From Callorhinus ursinus (Eukaryota > Chordata > Mammalia > Carnivora > Otariidae): 64,000 nt of DNA. A program made the translations under genes and the position numbers. Numbering within the stretch: position 1 is the first letter of the stretch; each line of letters begins with the position of its first letter. Below are positions 22,318 through 33,857 of the stretch, piece by piece. The notes beneath the pieces are model-generated. The model was not told the origin of the DNA. It saw only the letters and a program-made list of their open reading frames with translations, and ran no database searches. The stretch spans positions 8,447,945 through 8,511,944 of the forward strand of contig NW_020312788.1 in assembly GCF_003265705.1 (NCBI RefSeq). Direction: 5' to 3'.

Positions 22318-23768
22318 CAGAGGCAACACAATGATAGGCAGGTGGCTCACAACAGCCTGAGGAAGGAGCAAGGCAGGGCTTCCCCTTTCTGAGTACCTTC
22401 CTGAGAAGGGCGACATAGGGCTGAACGTCTAGGGCTCAGCCTGTGCTGCTTTGTGCGTGCTGGCTCCTCACAGGAGTCACTTTGTCATCAAAGTTCCAGG
22501 GAACATGATGAGCCACAGACAGTTCTTGACTGTTCCCAGAGAACCTGGGTCAGCTTTTGGAATTCATTTTGTGAAGAAGCTCAGGTTTTCTCTACAATTC
22601 ATCATGGTATTCAACAAATAGTAAATGTTAATATTACTCTTAATTCCAAATCAACATACGGCACATTTATGTGCACATAACCAGTCTATTCCTGAGAAAC
22701 AAAACATTTCTAAAAAGTATTAAATCAAATATTATTCACAATCCATGCTTGCAGCCTTATTTACCTTTATCCATCTACTAAAATAATAAATCCTTCATCT
22801 TGAAAATATTTTTTAAGTAGATCATTGGTAGTAATAAAATAATTTGGACCACTCTATATTTAAAAAAACAATTCTCACATAGTACAATATGTCCCTTTTG
22901 AAGCTTTTACTGCATTTGAGGGAGAACAAATCAACACATTGAAAGCCAACTGCACTAAATAAGTTCTAAAATTTTGTATCAGTTATAAAGGTTGGGAAGG
23001 GCTGTGTAAGCTCCCCTTAGGCTGTGTACCCTCAACACAGGTATGTCTTACAGGCAGGCAAATGCACATTCTAATTAGGAATTTAGAGGAGAAAAGATTA
23101 AATTATTTTAGCAGGAATCAAGAAATACTTTACAAAAGGATTTTTAAAATATTTTTAAAAATAAACTTAACTATAATTACAAATTATATATATAATTATA
23201 AATTTTAGTATCATTTTACTTTTTTAAAAGGTGGTATAATTTGCAGCCCGAGTAAATCATTTATTCATTTACTGACTTTGCGCAAGTATTCTTTCATTTA
23301 CAACGAGTACAGAAGTCCCTTTCCCTCCATCAACAATATGGTATACTGTTTCCAGAACTTGCCTAACTCTGCTAATATTTGGTCCTACAAAAAACTGTTA
23401 GGGTAAAGGCAGCTGCCCAGCCTGCATTCGTATTTTTTGCTTGTTGGGAAACAGTTTAAGAAGGCTCTGGTAAAATATTTGTTATTTTTAAAGAATTCTT
23501 TATACATCGTGATCTGATATTTCAGCACAGAGATTTTCAAATGCTTTTCCAAATATATGAAAAAATATGGATTTTTTTGTCATGACAGTTTTATTTATTT
23601 ATTTTTTTAATTTAGTCAGGGCCCTGGGGTGATAAGAGATTAGCCACTGTCATATCCAAAATGATGTATTTATTCAGGGCAAAAGTTAATTTTCCTAGTC
23701 TTCCTCAGAAGAAATTGCCTCAGGGATACCAGAAAGACTTGAGGTAATGTCAATTTAAAATACTTTTC

Positions 23769-23964
23769 CTGGGTGCCTGGGTGGCTCAGTCAGTTAAATG
23801 TCCGACTCTTGGTTTTGGTTCAGGTCATGACCTCAGGGTTCTGAGATGGAGCCCTGTACTGGGCTCCGGGCTCAGCGTGCAGTCTACTTGTCCCTCTCCC
23901 TCTGCTCTTCCCTCCATGTTCTCTCTCTCTTAATCTCTCAAATAAATAAATAAATAAAATCTTA
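23769..23964 (+). repeat. CAN SINE, sense
   Basis: The head TGGGTGCCTGGGTGGCTCAG, the CCTCTCCCTCTGC module and the AATAAATAAATAAATAAAATC tail are present. The flanks ATACTTTTCCT and ACACTTCTACT suggest a decayed target duplication. Confidence 0.9.
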
Positions 23965-25207
23965 AAACACTTCTACTGAAACTTGATTCCTTGGGCCAGA
24001 GGAAAGTCCCTACTGTGGTAAGGACCACTTGATGGTACAAGCAGATCTTCATGTACTGTTTCCAGGCATCACCACCAGACTCCCTGCCACCACCAGTGTG
24101 CTTTTCTCCTCCAAGTGCACCTCCCACCTCAGTCCCAAAGTATAAAACTTAGAAAAGTTGATCTGCTCTCTTTGGTAGGGGTGGGGCCCGGAGCCTCGCC
24201 CACTGAGCCTCTCTCCAGCCCCCTCTAAGGTATCACTATGTCATATTAAATTTCCTTGAACTACAGTTTGAATATTGGTCACCAAGGGTATGATAGACTT
24301 GCAATAAAAGTGGCTACCCAATGGAGCTTTATTGCGTGTGAAACTTGGATTTCCTGATAATCTTCCTAATTTCCCTCTTCATGGTGGGAAAAAGTGTTAC
24401 CTGCTTGCTCTCTTCTTGTCCCAGATGCACCGAAGAACTGAAGACCTGAGACCAGAACGGGGAGACAGAGCTTACACCTTATACTTATCTACTGATAAGT
24501 ATAGTACACTTGATTCAAGAGTGAGTGGGCCACTGCCAGAGTAAGGGTGGCAATGGCCCCAGAAGCTCTGGCTGCATCCTTTTAAGCCTGCTTTGCGTAC
24601 ATGTAAATTTAGCTTTGATTGACATTTTTGTTTGACAGCTGGTGGTTATTTAACATTTTGGTCTCTGCGCATGCACCTACCCATGATGCATTCGGTTATA
24701 ATTGTATTTATTTACATATTGCATATTTATGGACTTGTAATGAGTTTTGCTGTGATCTTGAAGAGGTACTTAAGGGCAAGTTGCGACCCTTGTGTCCATG
24801 GCTCTCAGACGTCCCCTTGTGGCTTTTGAGTCAGCTCTGTGGCTAAGCCTTTTCTGTTCTGTTAGGCCTTAGAGGTTGCTCTGAAGGTGTCACTGTTAAC
24901 CCTTGGGGGTGGCTCCCAGGGGTGGCCAGCCCCTACTTTATCCCTCCTTGCTCATGTCTAACTAACTGCCTAACAAAGTATAAGAAATTCTAGTTGCTTA
25001 TCATAAGGAAGATAGTTTTTCAAATGATATAAGGATTCCTACATCTGTCCCTCATTCTCTTTGCTGAACCAACAGGTTGGAGAACTACCAAAAGTCTAGG
25101 TAACAGTTAGATATAAGATAAGCAAAAATTCTTCTAAAGTCACTCAGATTCAGATTTTCTGCCCTTGTTACCTTTCTCAAGTTTACAGACATTAGATGAC
25201 CTTTTTA

Positions 25208-25426
25208 TTTTTTAAATTTTTTTATTTTTAAGAAGATTTTATTTATTTATTTGAGAGAGATAGTGTGTGAGAGAGAGAGAGAGAGAGCAAGCATGAGTGG
25301 GGAGGAGAGGGAGAAGCAGGCTCCCCACTGAGCAGGGAACCCGATGTGGGACTCCATCCCGGGACCCTGGGATCATGACCTGAGCTGAAGGCACATGCTT
25401 AACCGACTGTGCCACCCAGGTGCCCA
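25208..25426 (-). repeat. CAN SINE, antisense, perfect 14-bp target duplication
   Basis: AGATGACCTTTTTA flanks the element at 25194-25207 and 25427-25440. The reversed head GTGCCACCCAGGTGCCC is intact. A GA-rich tract lies at about 25268-25288. Confidence 0.94.
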
Positions 25427-26429
25427 AGATGACCTTTTTAGTTGAATTTATATATGATCCTTTTTTTCCAAATATCTGCTGGAGATTGACATTCTGAAAT
25501 GTTCATAGTACTACTGCCATGAAGGAATACATTTTCTGTGATGCGTAATAGGTTCCATTTGTTCTAAGCAAATATCTGACAATGTCCAGGTCAATGGATT
25601 TGGTAGCTGTGTTACAAACTACAACATCTCTCATAATAAATTACTGAAAATATATGTTCATTTATATCATGGCTTTAGCTAAACTGAATATGAATGATTT
25701 AGGAATAAGTATACAAAACACAAAAAAATGAGTTTTTCATATTCTCCTGGTTAGACCAGGAAACTATTTACCTACTCACTAAAATTTATAACCCCCAAAT
25801 CATTACTTTTGATGCTTTCTTGGTCATTGGTGGATCTGTGCAGAGCAGTGAAAAATTTGAGCTGCCCAATGGGCATGTTCCCAGCTGAGGTCAAACAAAG
25901 TGAAACTCTGCCTTCTTGTCTCAGCTCTCAAACTGTAAACAAGTGTCCTTTTTGTGGTATATTTAGTGCCAATTTTTTGCATTTTGGGGCTTTTTGTCAG
26001 TGATTTCACTGTTTAAAATGCCTCCGAGCATAGTCCTGAAGTGTTATGTGGTGTTTCTAAGCACAGGAAAATCGTGATGTGTCTCACAGAGAAAATGTGT
26101 GTTAGATAAGCTTCACTCAGGTATGAGTTTATAGTGCTGTTAACTCTGAGTTCAATGTTAATGAATCAACAATATATATTAATTTAGGTGTCTTTAAACA
26201 GAAACACACACAAAAAACAAGGTTACATATTGATTAGTTTTAGAAATGTTGTGATCAGAGCGTGATCTCATTCCTTATGTCTCCGGGAGCAGGGTTCACT
26301 AATTCAGTACAACTTTATAGTACATAACTACCATGAATAATGAACCTGGGCTGCACTCTCAGCTGGCCCTAACCCCTCGTTCTCACCTCTGGCCGGAGAG
26401 TGGAATCACAAGTGGAACTGAAAGGGAAA

Positions 26430-26500
26430 ATAACTGATCCTAATAACTGATCCTAAGTTCCAATCGTGGAGATTTGGATGCAATGGATTTGGATGCAATG
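26430..26500 (+). repeat. Two adjacent short tandem duplications
   Basis: AATAACTGATCCT occurs twice in tandem (26430-26442 and 26443-26455). Fifteen bases further, GATTTGGATGCAATG occurs twice in tandem (26471-26485 and 26486-26500). Both pairs are exact. Confidence 0.9.
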
Positions 26501-26784
26501 GACAATTATATACATCTTTCCATGTGGTTCTAATACGCAGCTAGCTGGGCTTGAGAACAATTTTTGTAGCTGTCAGCTTTGGAACTTCCCACTGGCGGCG
26601 CTTACCAAGGGCAATGTGTGTGCTCTCTTACGGTGAGCAGCCTGAAAACACCTTTTTCCAGACCTCCTTGGGTCATCTTTGTATTTTCATATTCAAATAA
26701 AATGCTTTAAGCTCCTATGACAAACAATGGTTTAAGCTCCTTTACCATTAAATATCATAATTGTTTAATGTTTGAGTAGATATC

Positions 26785-27050
26785 ACTTTATTTTAGGGGA
26801 GGAGGACACAACCCAGTTCTGGCCAATGAGATAGATGAGAAATTCTGCTGGGGGACTCCTGGAATCCTTTCTTCCTTCACTGTTCAGAGGAAGCAAATGG
26901 GAGAAACCCACCTCCACAACATGTTTTAACTGAAGCTGTAGGTAGAAATAATGGTTGTTGCTATTGTAGCCATTTTGCAACCATGAGAGAAAAGCCAAGA
27001 AAATTACAGAACACATCCTAGAGTTCTGACACAATGAACACACTGACTCT
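26785..27050. repeat. Probable ancient interspersed repeat, family not identified
   Basis: CCAGTTCTGGCCAATGAGAT, then TTCTGCTGGGGGACTCC and TAGCCATTTTGCAACCATGA, resembles an old mammalian repeat seen at many loci. The 86-residue minus-strand ORF inside it has no recognisable domain. Confidence 0.35.
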
Positions 27051-27434
27051 TCTTGTTATGGAAGAAAAAGCAATGCCTCTGGCTGGGCCACATTTAGTCA
27101 GGCATTCTTTATCTTGCGGCTGAAAGCATGCCTACTGAGATGACCCTGCCCATCCTGCATTGTTAAGTCTGGTGCTATTCCTAAGATGTCTGAGGATTCC
27201 TAGAGGGCTTATGCTCTCATTGTCACCCTTGGATGGAATTCTCGAACCACATTCCCTGTCTCACTTCCAACAGCGACACTTTCTATGCAGCTCCGCTCCA
27301 CCACGTGGGGCCACCAGCTCTCCTTTATTAACCAAAGCACCACCACACAAAGCTGTTATATGTGGTGCACTTTTAAGAACGACCTGGGACCAAGAAGGGT
27401 CAATACATCAAGTGCAACACAGGAATGAACTTCT

Positions 27435-27622
27435 TGGGCGCCTGGGTGGCTCAGTCGTTAAGCGTCTGCCTTCGGCTCAGGTCATGATCCCAGCATCCTG
27501 GGATGGAACCCTGCATCAGGCTCCCTGCTCAGCAGGAAGCCTGCTTCTCTCTTTCCCACTCCCCCAGCTTGCGTTCCTGCTCTCGCTGTGTCTCTGTCAA
27601 ATAAATAAATAAAGTCTTTAAA
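27435..27622 (+). repeat. CAN SINE, sense, little diverged
   Basis: It starts GGGCGCCTGGGTGGCTCAG and has the GTCGTTAAGCGTCTGCC head and an AATAAATAAATAAAGTC tail. It is nearly identical to the copy at 13847, suggesting a younger subfamily. Flanking AATGAAC repeats may be the target duplication. Confidence 0.92.
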
Positions 27623-28038
27623 AAGAAAAAGGAAATGAACCTATTATTCAATATTAGGCATTGCTGCCCAAATATCCTTGCCATCCCTGCTGTAGGGAAA
27701 TCTTCCACAGGCTCTTTCTCCCCATGGCATGTCAACATGATCTCCGATGGAGATCTCTTCCTTGGCGATCTCTTCCTCACAGTTGAGACCATCTCAGTTC
27801 ACTCTCTGTTGAAGGGATATTGAATGCGCACATGCGTATACCCATATTTACACCATAAAATATTGGTAGGAAATACATTTAAAATATTAATAATGCCTAT
27901 CTCTGGGTGATAGGATTACAAGTAATTAATATAATCTTCTTCAGTATTTGTGTTATTTCCACCCCCCCCAAATTTTCTATGGTGAACACGAACTGTTTCT
28001 TAAATAGGACTTTACTTTTATTAAAATATTCAATTCAA

Positions 28039-28226
28039 GGGGTGCCTGGGTGGCTCAGTCAGTTAAGCATCTGCCTTCAGCTCAGGTCATGATCTCAGGG
28101 TCCTGGGATCGAGTCCCGCATCAGGCTCTTTGCTCAGTGGGAAGACTGCTTCTCCCTCTCTCTCTGCCCCTTGCCTGCTTGTGCTCTCTCTCAAATAAAT
28201 AAATAAAATCTTTAAAAAATTAAAAA
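28039..28226 (+). repeat. CAN SINE, sense
   Basis: The head GGGTGCCTGGGTGGCTCAG and the tail AATAAATAAATAAAATC are intact. ATTCAATTCAAG repeats at 28028-28039 and 28227-28238 and is the likely target duplication. Confidence 0.92.
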
Positions 28227-29539
28227 ATTCAATTCAAGAATACATTTTATATCCTATTGCATATCTGGCAATAGGATATGAAATATATTCAGTTTCCATG
28301 TGTTAACTTAGTATACTAACAGTTGTCACAAAGCAATGCTAGTAACTTGAAATGTTCTACTTTCAAGGTCTAAATGCTGAATTCCCCGTCTTTGCCCAGA
28401 GTTCACTCTCCCTTCCCCTATACATCTTCCTCTTCTATTCTTATTAATCCTGCTCCTCAAATTCATCACAACCTCTAGCCCTTGGGTGGCTCTCTAGAGC
28501 TGGGGTCTCTAAGTACTTTGTTCCTGATTCCTTATCAGTAAAAATATTTGAACATGAACCCTAATAAAAGTATATGTACTTTGAAAATCTTTACACATAC
28601 TACTATAATAATGTATCATAAAATACAAACAAAAATTAAATAATAAGGCATCAGATGAAGATGAAATAAGATTGTTCAGTGTAATTGATATAACCCAGTG
28701 CATTAATAATAAAAGATATTTTGTAATTGATAATGCTTTATTACTTTAAAAAATCTTAGTTTAACCCTTTGTCATTTAGCAAATCAAAAAGATTGATTCA
28801 ATTTATCTTAATGCTTGATTTCAGTAACTCATTCTACTTCAAAACATTGTCAGTTATAATATGAGCAGGTGAAATAAAAATATTTAATTAATTGTATAAG
28901 GGTGAGTATTAAGTGATTAGAACAGTAACCCTTCAATCAGAATGAACACAAGCTTAGACATCTAACCCCAAGTGTTTACCAGCTAACTGTCAACCATAAT
29001 TTCAAGGAAAAAACAATGGCATTCTAATTACATTTGACTGTAGTTTGCTCTTAAACATTAATTTTAAAATAAAGTAAAAGAAACATAGCCAATCTATGCC
29101 TTTGAGGTTTTAACAAAAACATGCCCAAGTGACTGTTTTTGAAAGTTTAAGCTATAGAGGAAGCATTTGGAAAAGTAGATGTTTGGAAAAATTTTCACTG
29201 ATTCCTGATTTTTTTCCCAGCATTGTTTGTTATATAGAAACACTTTTACATGTACAAGCTTAAAACCAGAATTTTATAACTGAAATGGTGGAAATAATTA
29301 AGAAATGAGTATTAGGATCTAATAAACTTAGCTAAAATTCCTTTTTCTGTTTTGGACTTATGTTTTTGAAATATAAAGCTATGATAGTACCTTTCAATAA
29401 ACTTTTCTGCTCAATCAGTCTATCAGCTTCTGTTTCTTGAAAAAAGCGATCCTATCTAAAAACGCAGTTACCTGGCTACTTATTATATAGGTTTATATAC
29501 ATAACTAATTTATTTCCACTATAAATTGTGCATTCTTTG

Positions 29540-29805
29540 AGAGGTAACGCCATCTCTTACTCATTGCTTGTAGTCACTTCTTGGACACCTAAAATGCCAG
29601 GGCTGGTGCTAAGTGCTTTACAGTCTAGCCTCTGAACAACCTTATGGTCTGGTACTGGTATCATTCTCGTTTCACAAGTGAGAAATTTTAGGTGATTTCC
29701 TATGACCACACAGCAACTAAGAGGCAGTGCTGAGATGTGAGTCCTGACATCCTGGCACAGGGTCGCCATGCTTAATCAGAGCACTATACTGCTAGGCTAA
29801 GGACA
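29540..29805 (-). repeat. MIR-like relic, antisense
   Basis: It contains GCTGGTGCTAAGTGCTTTAC, GAACAACCTTATGGTCTGGT, then GTTTCACAAGTGAG and CCACACAGCAACTAAGAGGC. That is the full antisense MIR order, ending CAGAGCACTATACTGCTAGG. Confidence 0.8.
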
Positions 29806-30392
29806 CCTAGCTTTAAATGAAACAGAGTAGCCTCTTTCTTGATACAAGCTGGTAACAAATGAAGGAACAGAAAAACAATTTTAGAAGGATTTTCTCATTG
29901 AACTAGATTTATTGTAATTTAATTGAGAAGAAAAGCATACTGCCATTACACTGTAGTTCTAGTTTGTCAAAGAAGTGGCAGCTATGGTTTTTATTACTTC
30001 TCAACTGTAGAAAACTCAGATGAAACGTTGGATAACAGCAGGAATTTGTTATCTCATATCTTCCTGAATTACTATCTAGAGAACAAAATGCTACAGGTGA
30101 CTTTTTTAAAATTGATGGGGACTGAAATGTTTCTTTTGGGTTTAAAAAGAAAAGGCAGATCTAGAGAAAAGGAAAAGACATAGATTGACAAGATTTCATA
30201 CCTCAAAGGAGAAAGGAAATAGAAACTTAACATTTAGAAAACAAAAAGGAGAATGAAAATGAAAGTTATCAGAGGAAGCTTGACAGAGTAAAACATCTAT
30301 TCAAACAAAAAGCAGAAAATAAACTAAATCACAATGCAAAATTATAGATAAAAAAGACACACTTTGAGAGACTGTGGCTTGGCTTCCCCCGG

Positions 30393-30404
30393 CCCCCCCC
30401 CCCC
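30393..30404 (+). repeat. C12 homopolymer run
   Basis: Twelve C residues within a C-rich stretch. It is prone to length error. Confidence 0.85.
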
Positions 30405-30654
30405 GCCCTCAATCTCTTTCTTCCAGAAGGGGTCATATCAAGATTATGGAAGAGTCCTAAAAAAGAAGTTCCTTTCTACTTTCCTTCTGGTGTTCTCACT
30501 CACGCTCAGTCTTCATCATTCAATCCTCATCCAGCAAAGTGACTCTTCCTGGAGAGTAAATATGAATTATTATTGATAGATATTATGGAATGCTAATGGT
30601 GAGAATTAGAGGAGGGTGTCTCTATGGAAAATCAGCTGGCGAAACTATAATGTA

Positions 30655-31035
30655 CATTATTATCTAGGTCTTACATCAGGAACAAGAGAAGAGTGCCCAC
30701 TTTCACCACTCATATTCAACATTCAACTGGAGGTTCTGGCGAGAGCAATCAGGCAAGAAAAAGAAATAAAAGGTATCCGAATTGGACAAAAAGAAGTAAA
30801 AATGTCTCTATTTGTAGATGACATGATTTCATACAGAGAAAATCCTAAGGACTCCATCAAAAACCTGTTAGATCTAATCAGCTAATTCAGTTAAGTTGTA
30901 GGATACGAAATCAATATACAAAAATCAGTACCACTTCTATACACTAACAAATTATCTGAAAAGGAAATAAAACAATCCCATTTATGATGGGATTATCAAA
31001 CACAACAAAATACTTAGGAATGGATCTTACCATAG
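30655..31035 (+). pseudogene. LINE-1 ORF2 reverse-transcriptase fragment (dead)
   Basis: The frame opening near 30616 encodes a segment with [26 protein letters not shown] and FVDDM. The last is the reverse-transcriptase catalytic motif of LINE-1 ORF2, normally FADDM. After a stop near 30885 the same protein continues in broken frames with KSVPLLYTN-like and TKYLGMDL-like text up to about 31030. Both ends are truncated and no L1 3' end follows. This is a fossil, not a gene. The 89-residue ORF here should not be annotated as a protein. Confidence 0.9.
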
Positions 31036-31069
31036 TTCTCATAGCATTTGTTCTCCACTGGAACATTGC

Positions 31070-31232
31070 CTATTTTCTAGTTATTATTTGGTATCTGTCT
31101 TACCACTCCCATTAGAATGTAAACTCCATAAAAATAGAAGTTTTGTTCAGTTTTATTAACTATACAAGAGCAGCACTGATCATATCGCAGGTACTTAATA
31201 AATATTTTTAAATGATTGCATGAATGAATGAC
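31070..31232 (+). repeat. L2-like 3' end fragment
   Basis: TTAGAATGTAAACTCCATAA, TTTTGTTCAGTTTTATTAAC and CAGGTACTTAATAAATATTT with GAATGAATGA is the typical sense L2 3' end. Confidence 0.75.
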
Positions 31233-31577
31233 ATAATCTGAACACCAAACATGTAAGCTTCTACTTTTGACCCTCTGTCATCCAAACAGCAATTCTATGG
31301 TGTTAAGATGATGACATTATTTCCCCATATTTAGCCATCAATTCCTTTGTATCCTCCAGTGTTTGAAGGTCAAGGACAGAAGAATGGGTATCAGGGGACA
31401 GAATGATTTTTGGTTGGTTGGTTGGTTTTGTTTTAATGTACTGAATGAAACTTGCCAGCACCTGAAGGGCAGGGGCGGAGGGAATTTCTTGGAATAGTCC
31501 TAAAAGGTATCTTCATAGACCCAATAAGAAAAAGTGATATATTGAATACTTTTGCAGAAACATCTAATTTAATCTCT

Positions 31578-31758
31578 TTTTTTAAGATTTATTTTGAGAG
31601 AGAGAGAGATGGGCAGAGGGAGAGGAGAGAGAATCTCAAGCCGACTCCCTGCTGAGCACAGAGCTGGACGTGAGGCTTGATCTCACAACCCATGAAATCA
31701 TGACCTTAGCTGAAATCAAGAGTCGGACACGTAACTGACTGAGCCACCCAGGTTCCCC
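31578..31758 (-). repeat. CAN SINE, antisense
   Basis: It is flanked by TTAATCTCT (31569-31577 and 31759-31767). It reads from TTTTTAAGATTTATTTTGAG to the reversed head GAGCCACCCAGGTTCCCC and is moderately diverged. Confidence 0.9.
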
Positions 31759-31976
31759 TTAATCTCTCTCTTTTTTTTTTTTAGGTACAAGGTCAAATCC
31801 CAAAGTTAAGTAAATACATAGTAGTATTTTATGAAGAAACGGAAAAGAATAATATGAAGCAGGTCTACCTGCAGGGCCAACGTTTTATTTCACTTCAGTA
31901 ACTTTCACTATGTGTTTGATGTTAGACCAACTGCTAAGGTCAAAGCAAAACAAATTCCCATTGGGGGTAATCAGCA

Positions 31977-32004
31977 AGGACCTACTGGTTAGGACCTACT
32001 GTTT
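31977..32004 (+). repeat. 14-bp tandem duplication
   Basis: AGGACCTACTGGTT is followed directly by AGGACCTACTGTTT, one mismatch. Confidence 0.85.
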
Positions 32005-33221
32005 GTATTGTACTGGTTAGTGTGTAAATATGCCCTCTCTTCAAGCAGCTTACAATCCTACAGGAAAGAAAAAAACTTAGCTACACAATATAATTAGAGC
32101 ATAAAATAAGACGAGATGCTGTAAAGAGCTCAACTGAATATTTTGTATGCCTCTGATAAAAACAAGGACTCTGTATTTCTCTTATCCAGTCCAAAGCAGC
32201 ACCAGGCGTTCCTGTCCTATCTAAACTTCACCGAACGCGCTTTGCTACGAGATTACTTTTCCTAAATGTATCTTTTTAATGGCTTAACTGACCCCTCCAT
32301 CCTTCATATAATTCTAGACCATGAGGTTCTCAGGGTGAAGCATACACACTACTACCCACAGTTCCCCCTGGCTGCAGAATGTGAGTAGCAACCTGAAGGA
32401 CTCACTTTTATGTGGCTTCTGTACTGAATGGAAGCTGCCATTTTTCAGTGTGGGTGTCTTTTTTTCCCTCATGACATAGACAAATGTTGATGTTTACTAC
32501 AAGTTGGTACATTAGTTGCTAATTAAGTTCCTCACTGCTTCAGCCAAAACTTTCTGTATTGAATCCAAGAAAAGAATGGCAGCTATATCAAAAATAAGTT
32601 GTTGGGGATTTTGTTTTGTTTTATTAAAGGAAAGTTGTATATTAAAGAATATGGGGAACTTACAGGCTGGGAGATAGAAAACCTTCATTCTTGGCTTCCT
32701 CTTAAGCTGAGCTGGTAGTTAAAGTCCCTCTGCATCTGTCGCCAGACCCTGGTCAAAGCCAAATAAATACTACAATTTACGCATCAGGCAGTCAAATAAA
32801 CCGTTTATCATTATTCACTCTTTTTCATACCCACAAATTCTCAGAAGAAAAAGCTGGTTTGGGGGAACCTACAGGAAGTCAGGTTTATTCTAGAGAGGGT
32901 GCAAAGGTCATTCATCCTGGGGCTCCGAGTTCACACCTCTCTGGAAAGATGTCTTCTTGGCTTTATTTTCTCCAGGTGCCCCCTGCAGTCTTACCGTCAT
33001 ACCTCCGGACAGGGGGGCTGGCGGTGGGGCAGAACCTACCTGTAGTCACCAGCTAAGGGTAACCCCTTCCTGCTGGCGTCAGGGTCTGTGGCAGTTTCTC
33101 TTCACTTCTGGACCGGGAAGTCCCGAGTCACGCGCTTTCAAGCCCTCCACATTTTCGCTGACGGAGGTAATGCAAGACGGCTGTGGGAAAGAAGTCTGAT
33201 TTTTTGGGAGGAAACCCCCCG

Positions 33222-33246
33222 AAAAAAAAAAAAAAAAAAAAAAAAA
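33222..33246 (+). repeat. A25 homopolymer run
   Basis: A pure run of 25 A just upstream of the IFIH1 CpG-rich region. ORFs reading lysine or phenylalanine runs across it are artefacts. Confidence 0.95.
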
Positions 33247-33292
33247 TCAAAATACCTGCAGGAGGAGTATTGTTGGATCGCTGCTTTCCGAA

Positions 33293-33313
33293 TTCGCTTT
33301 CCTTTTCCGTTTC
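33293..33313 (-). promoter_or_regulatory. Four-fold GAAA array (IRF/ISRE-type)
   Basis: On the minus strand this 21-bp segment reads (GAAANN)x3 followed by GAA, with GAAA units at exact 6-bp spacing. Interferon regulatory factors bind GAAANN repeats, and the interferon-stimulated response element is built on GAAANNGAAA. It lies about 545 bp upstream of the IFIH1 start codon. IFIH1 is a known interferon-stimulated gene, so the site is plausible, but binding is inferred. Confidence 0.6.
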
Positions 33314-33442
33314 CCACAGTGCCTGCCACGGAAAGACGGTCCCTGCCAGAGCCGATCGAAGGGTGTCTCCTGCTCTGGGAAACGTACACTCCCCGCCCCG
33401 GCGGATTACGTCTGGAAAGGCCTGAGGGAGACGGAAAGAATC

Positions 33443-33453
33443 GAAACAGAAAC
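33443..33453 (+). promoter_or_regulatory. ISRE-like GAAANNGAAAC motif
   Basis: GAAACAGAAAC matches the core of the interferon-stimulated response element on the plus strand, with C in place of the usual final T. A further GAAA precedes it at 33434-33437. It is about 405 bp upstream of the start codon. Confidence 0.5.
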
Positions 33454-33857
33454 CCAAGTCCGGCAAACTACAAGAACTGCCTTGCGGAAAGCGGGGCTCA
33501 GATCTCCCACCGGAGTCGGCAGAGACGGCGTCTTGGTCTCCGGCGAGGGCGAGCGCAGCCGAGTCGGAGGGGTCGCGCCTGCCCGTCCGCCCGCCGCCCG
33601 CAGCTTCTCGCCGCCTCGTCCCCGGGCCGGCGCGCCCCGCCACCTGACCACCCGCCCCCTGCCCAGGTGCGACCCACCGAGCCCCCAGGCGCCGCCCTGG
33701 GGGTCCTGCGGACCACGCGCTCTGTCGGGCACAGCGCTGCGGACCCTGCGGGCTTCCACGCCGACCGCGGGACACACGGCTCACCTGTTGAGCAGAGAAC
33801 AGCAAGCTGTCGGTCTGTTAGGGAGAATCCTCTCCCTTTGCTGAGCACGAACGAAAG

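Larger units (their letters stand above)
11831..33200. other. GCA-IFIH1 intergenic region
   Basis: About 21 kb between the two divergent promoters. Recognised repeats are listed separately. In the remaining stretches (12340-13540, 14310-15345, 17760-18780, 19050-20330, 20540-21400, 22150-23765, 23970-25190, 25441-26425, 26505-26780, 27060-27430, 28240-29535, 29810-30650, 31780-33200) I found no exon, RNA gene or conserved coding frame. The ORFs there are short, lack family resemblance and often overlap repeats. Undetected enhancers or noncoding transcripts cannot be excluded by reading alone. Confidence 0.7.
33290..33857 (+). promoter_or_regulatory. IFIH1: IFIH1 CpG-island promoter and 5' UTR
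   Basis: The interval becomes strongly GC- and CpG-rich, especially 33400-33780, and leads into the IFIH1 start codon. GC-box-like CCGCCCC motifs occur near 33393 and 33652. No TATA box is evident at a useful distance. No ATG occurs in the roughly 150 bp before 33858, so an upstream ORF does not precede the start there. The transcription start is not determinable by eye. The large ORFs overlapping this island on both strands are products of high GC content. Confidence 0.8.

Noticed and set aside
24300..24960. A stretch with several plus-strand ORFs that might be an LTR or a gene remnant
   Set aside because: No domain, splice pattern or repeat order is clear enough to support a call.
27160..27612. 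A 150-residue plus-strand ORF
   Set aside because: Its second half is the translated CAN SINE at 27435. The first half shows no recognisable domain.
30616..30885. An 89-residue ORF with a reverse-transcriptase motif
   Set aside because: It is a truncated LINE-1 ORF2 fossil with stops and frameshifts after it, so it is annotated as a pseudogene and not as a gene.
33206..33222. A possible NF-kB site (GGAGGAAACCCCCC)
   Set aside because: It departs from the GGGRNWYYCC consensus at a key G and sits next to a low-complexity run.
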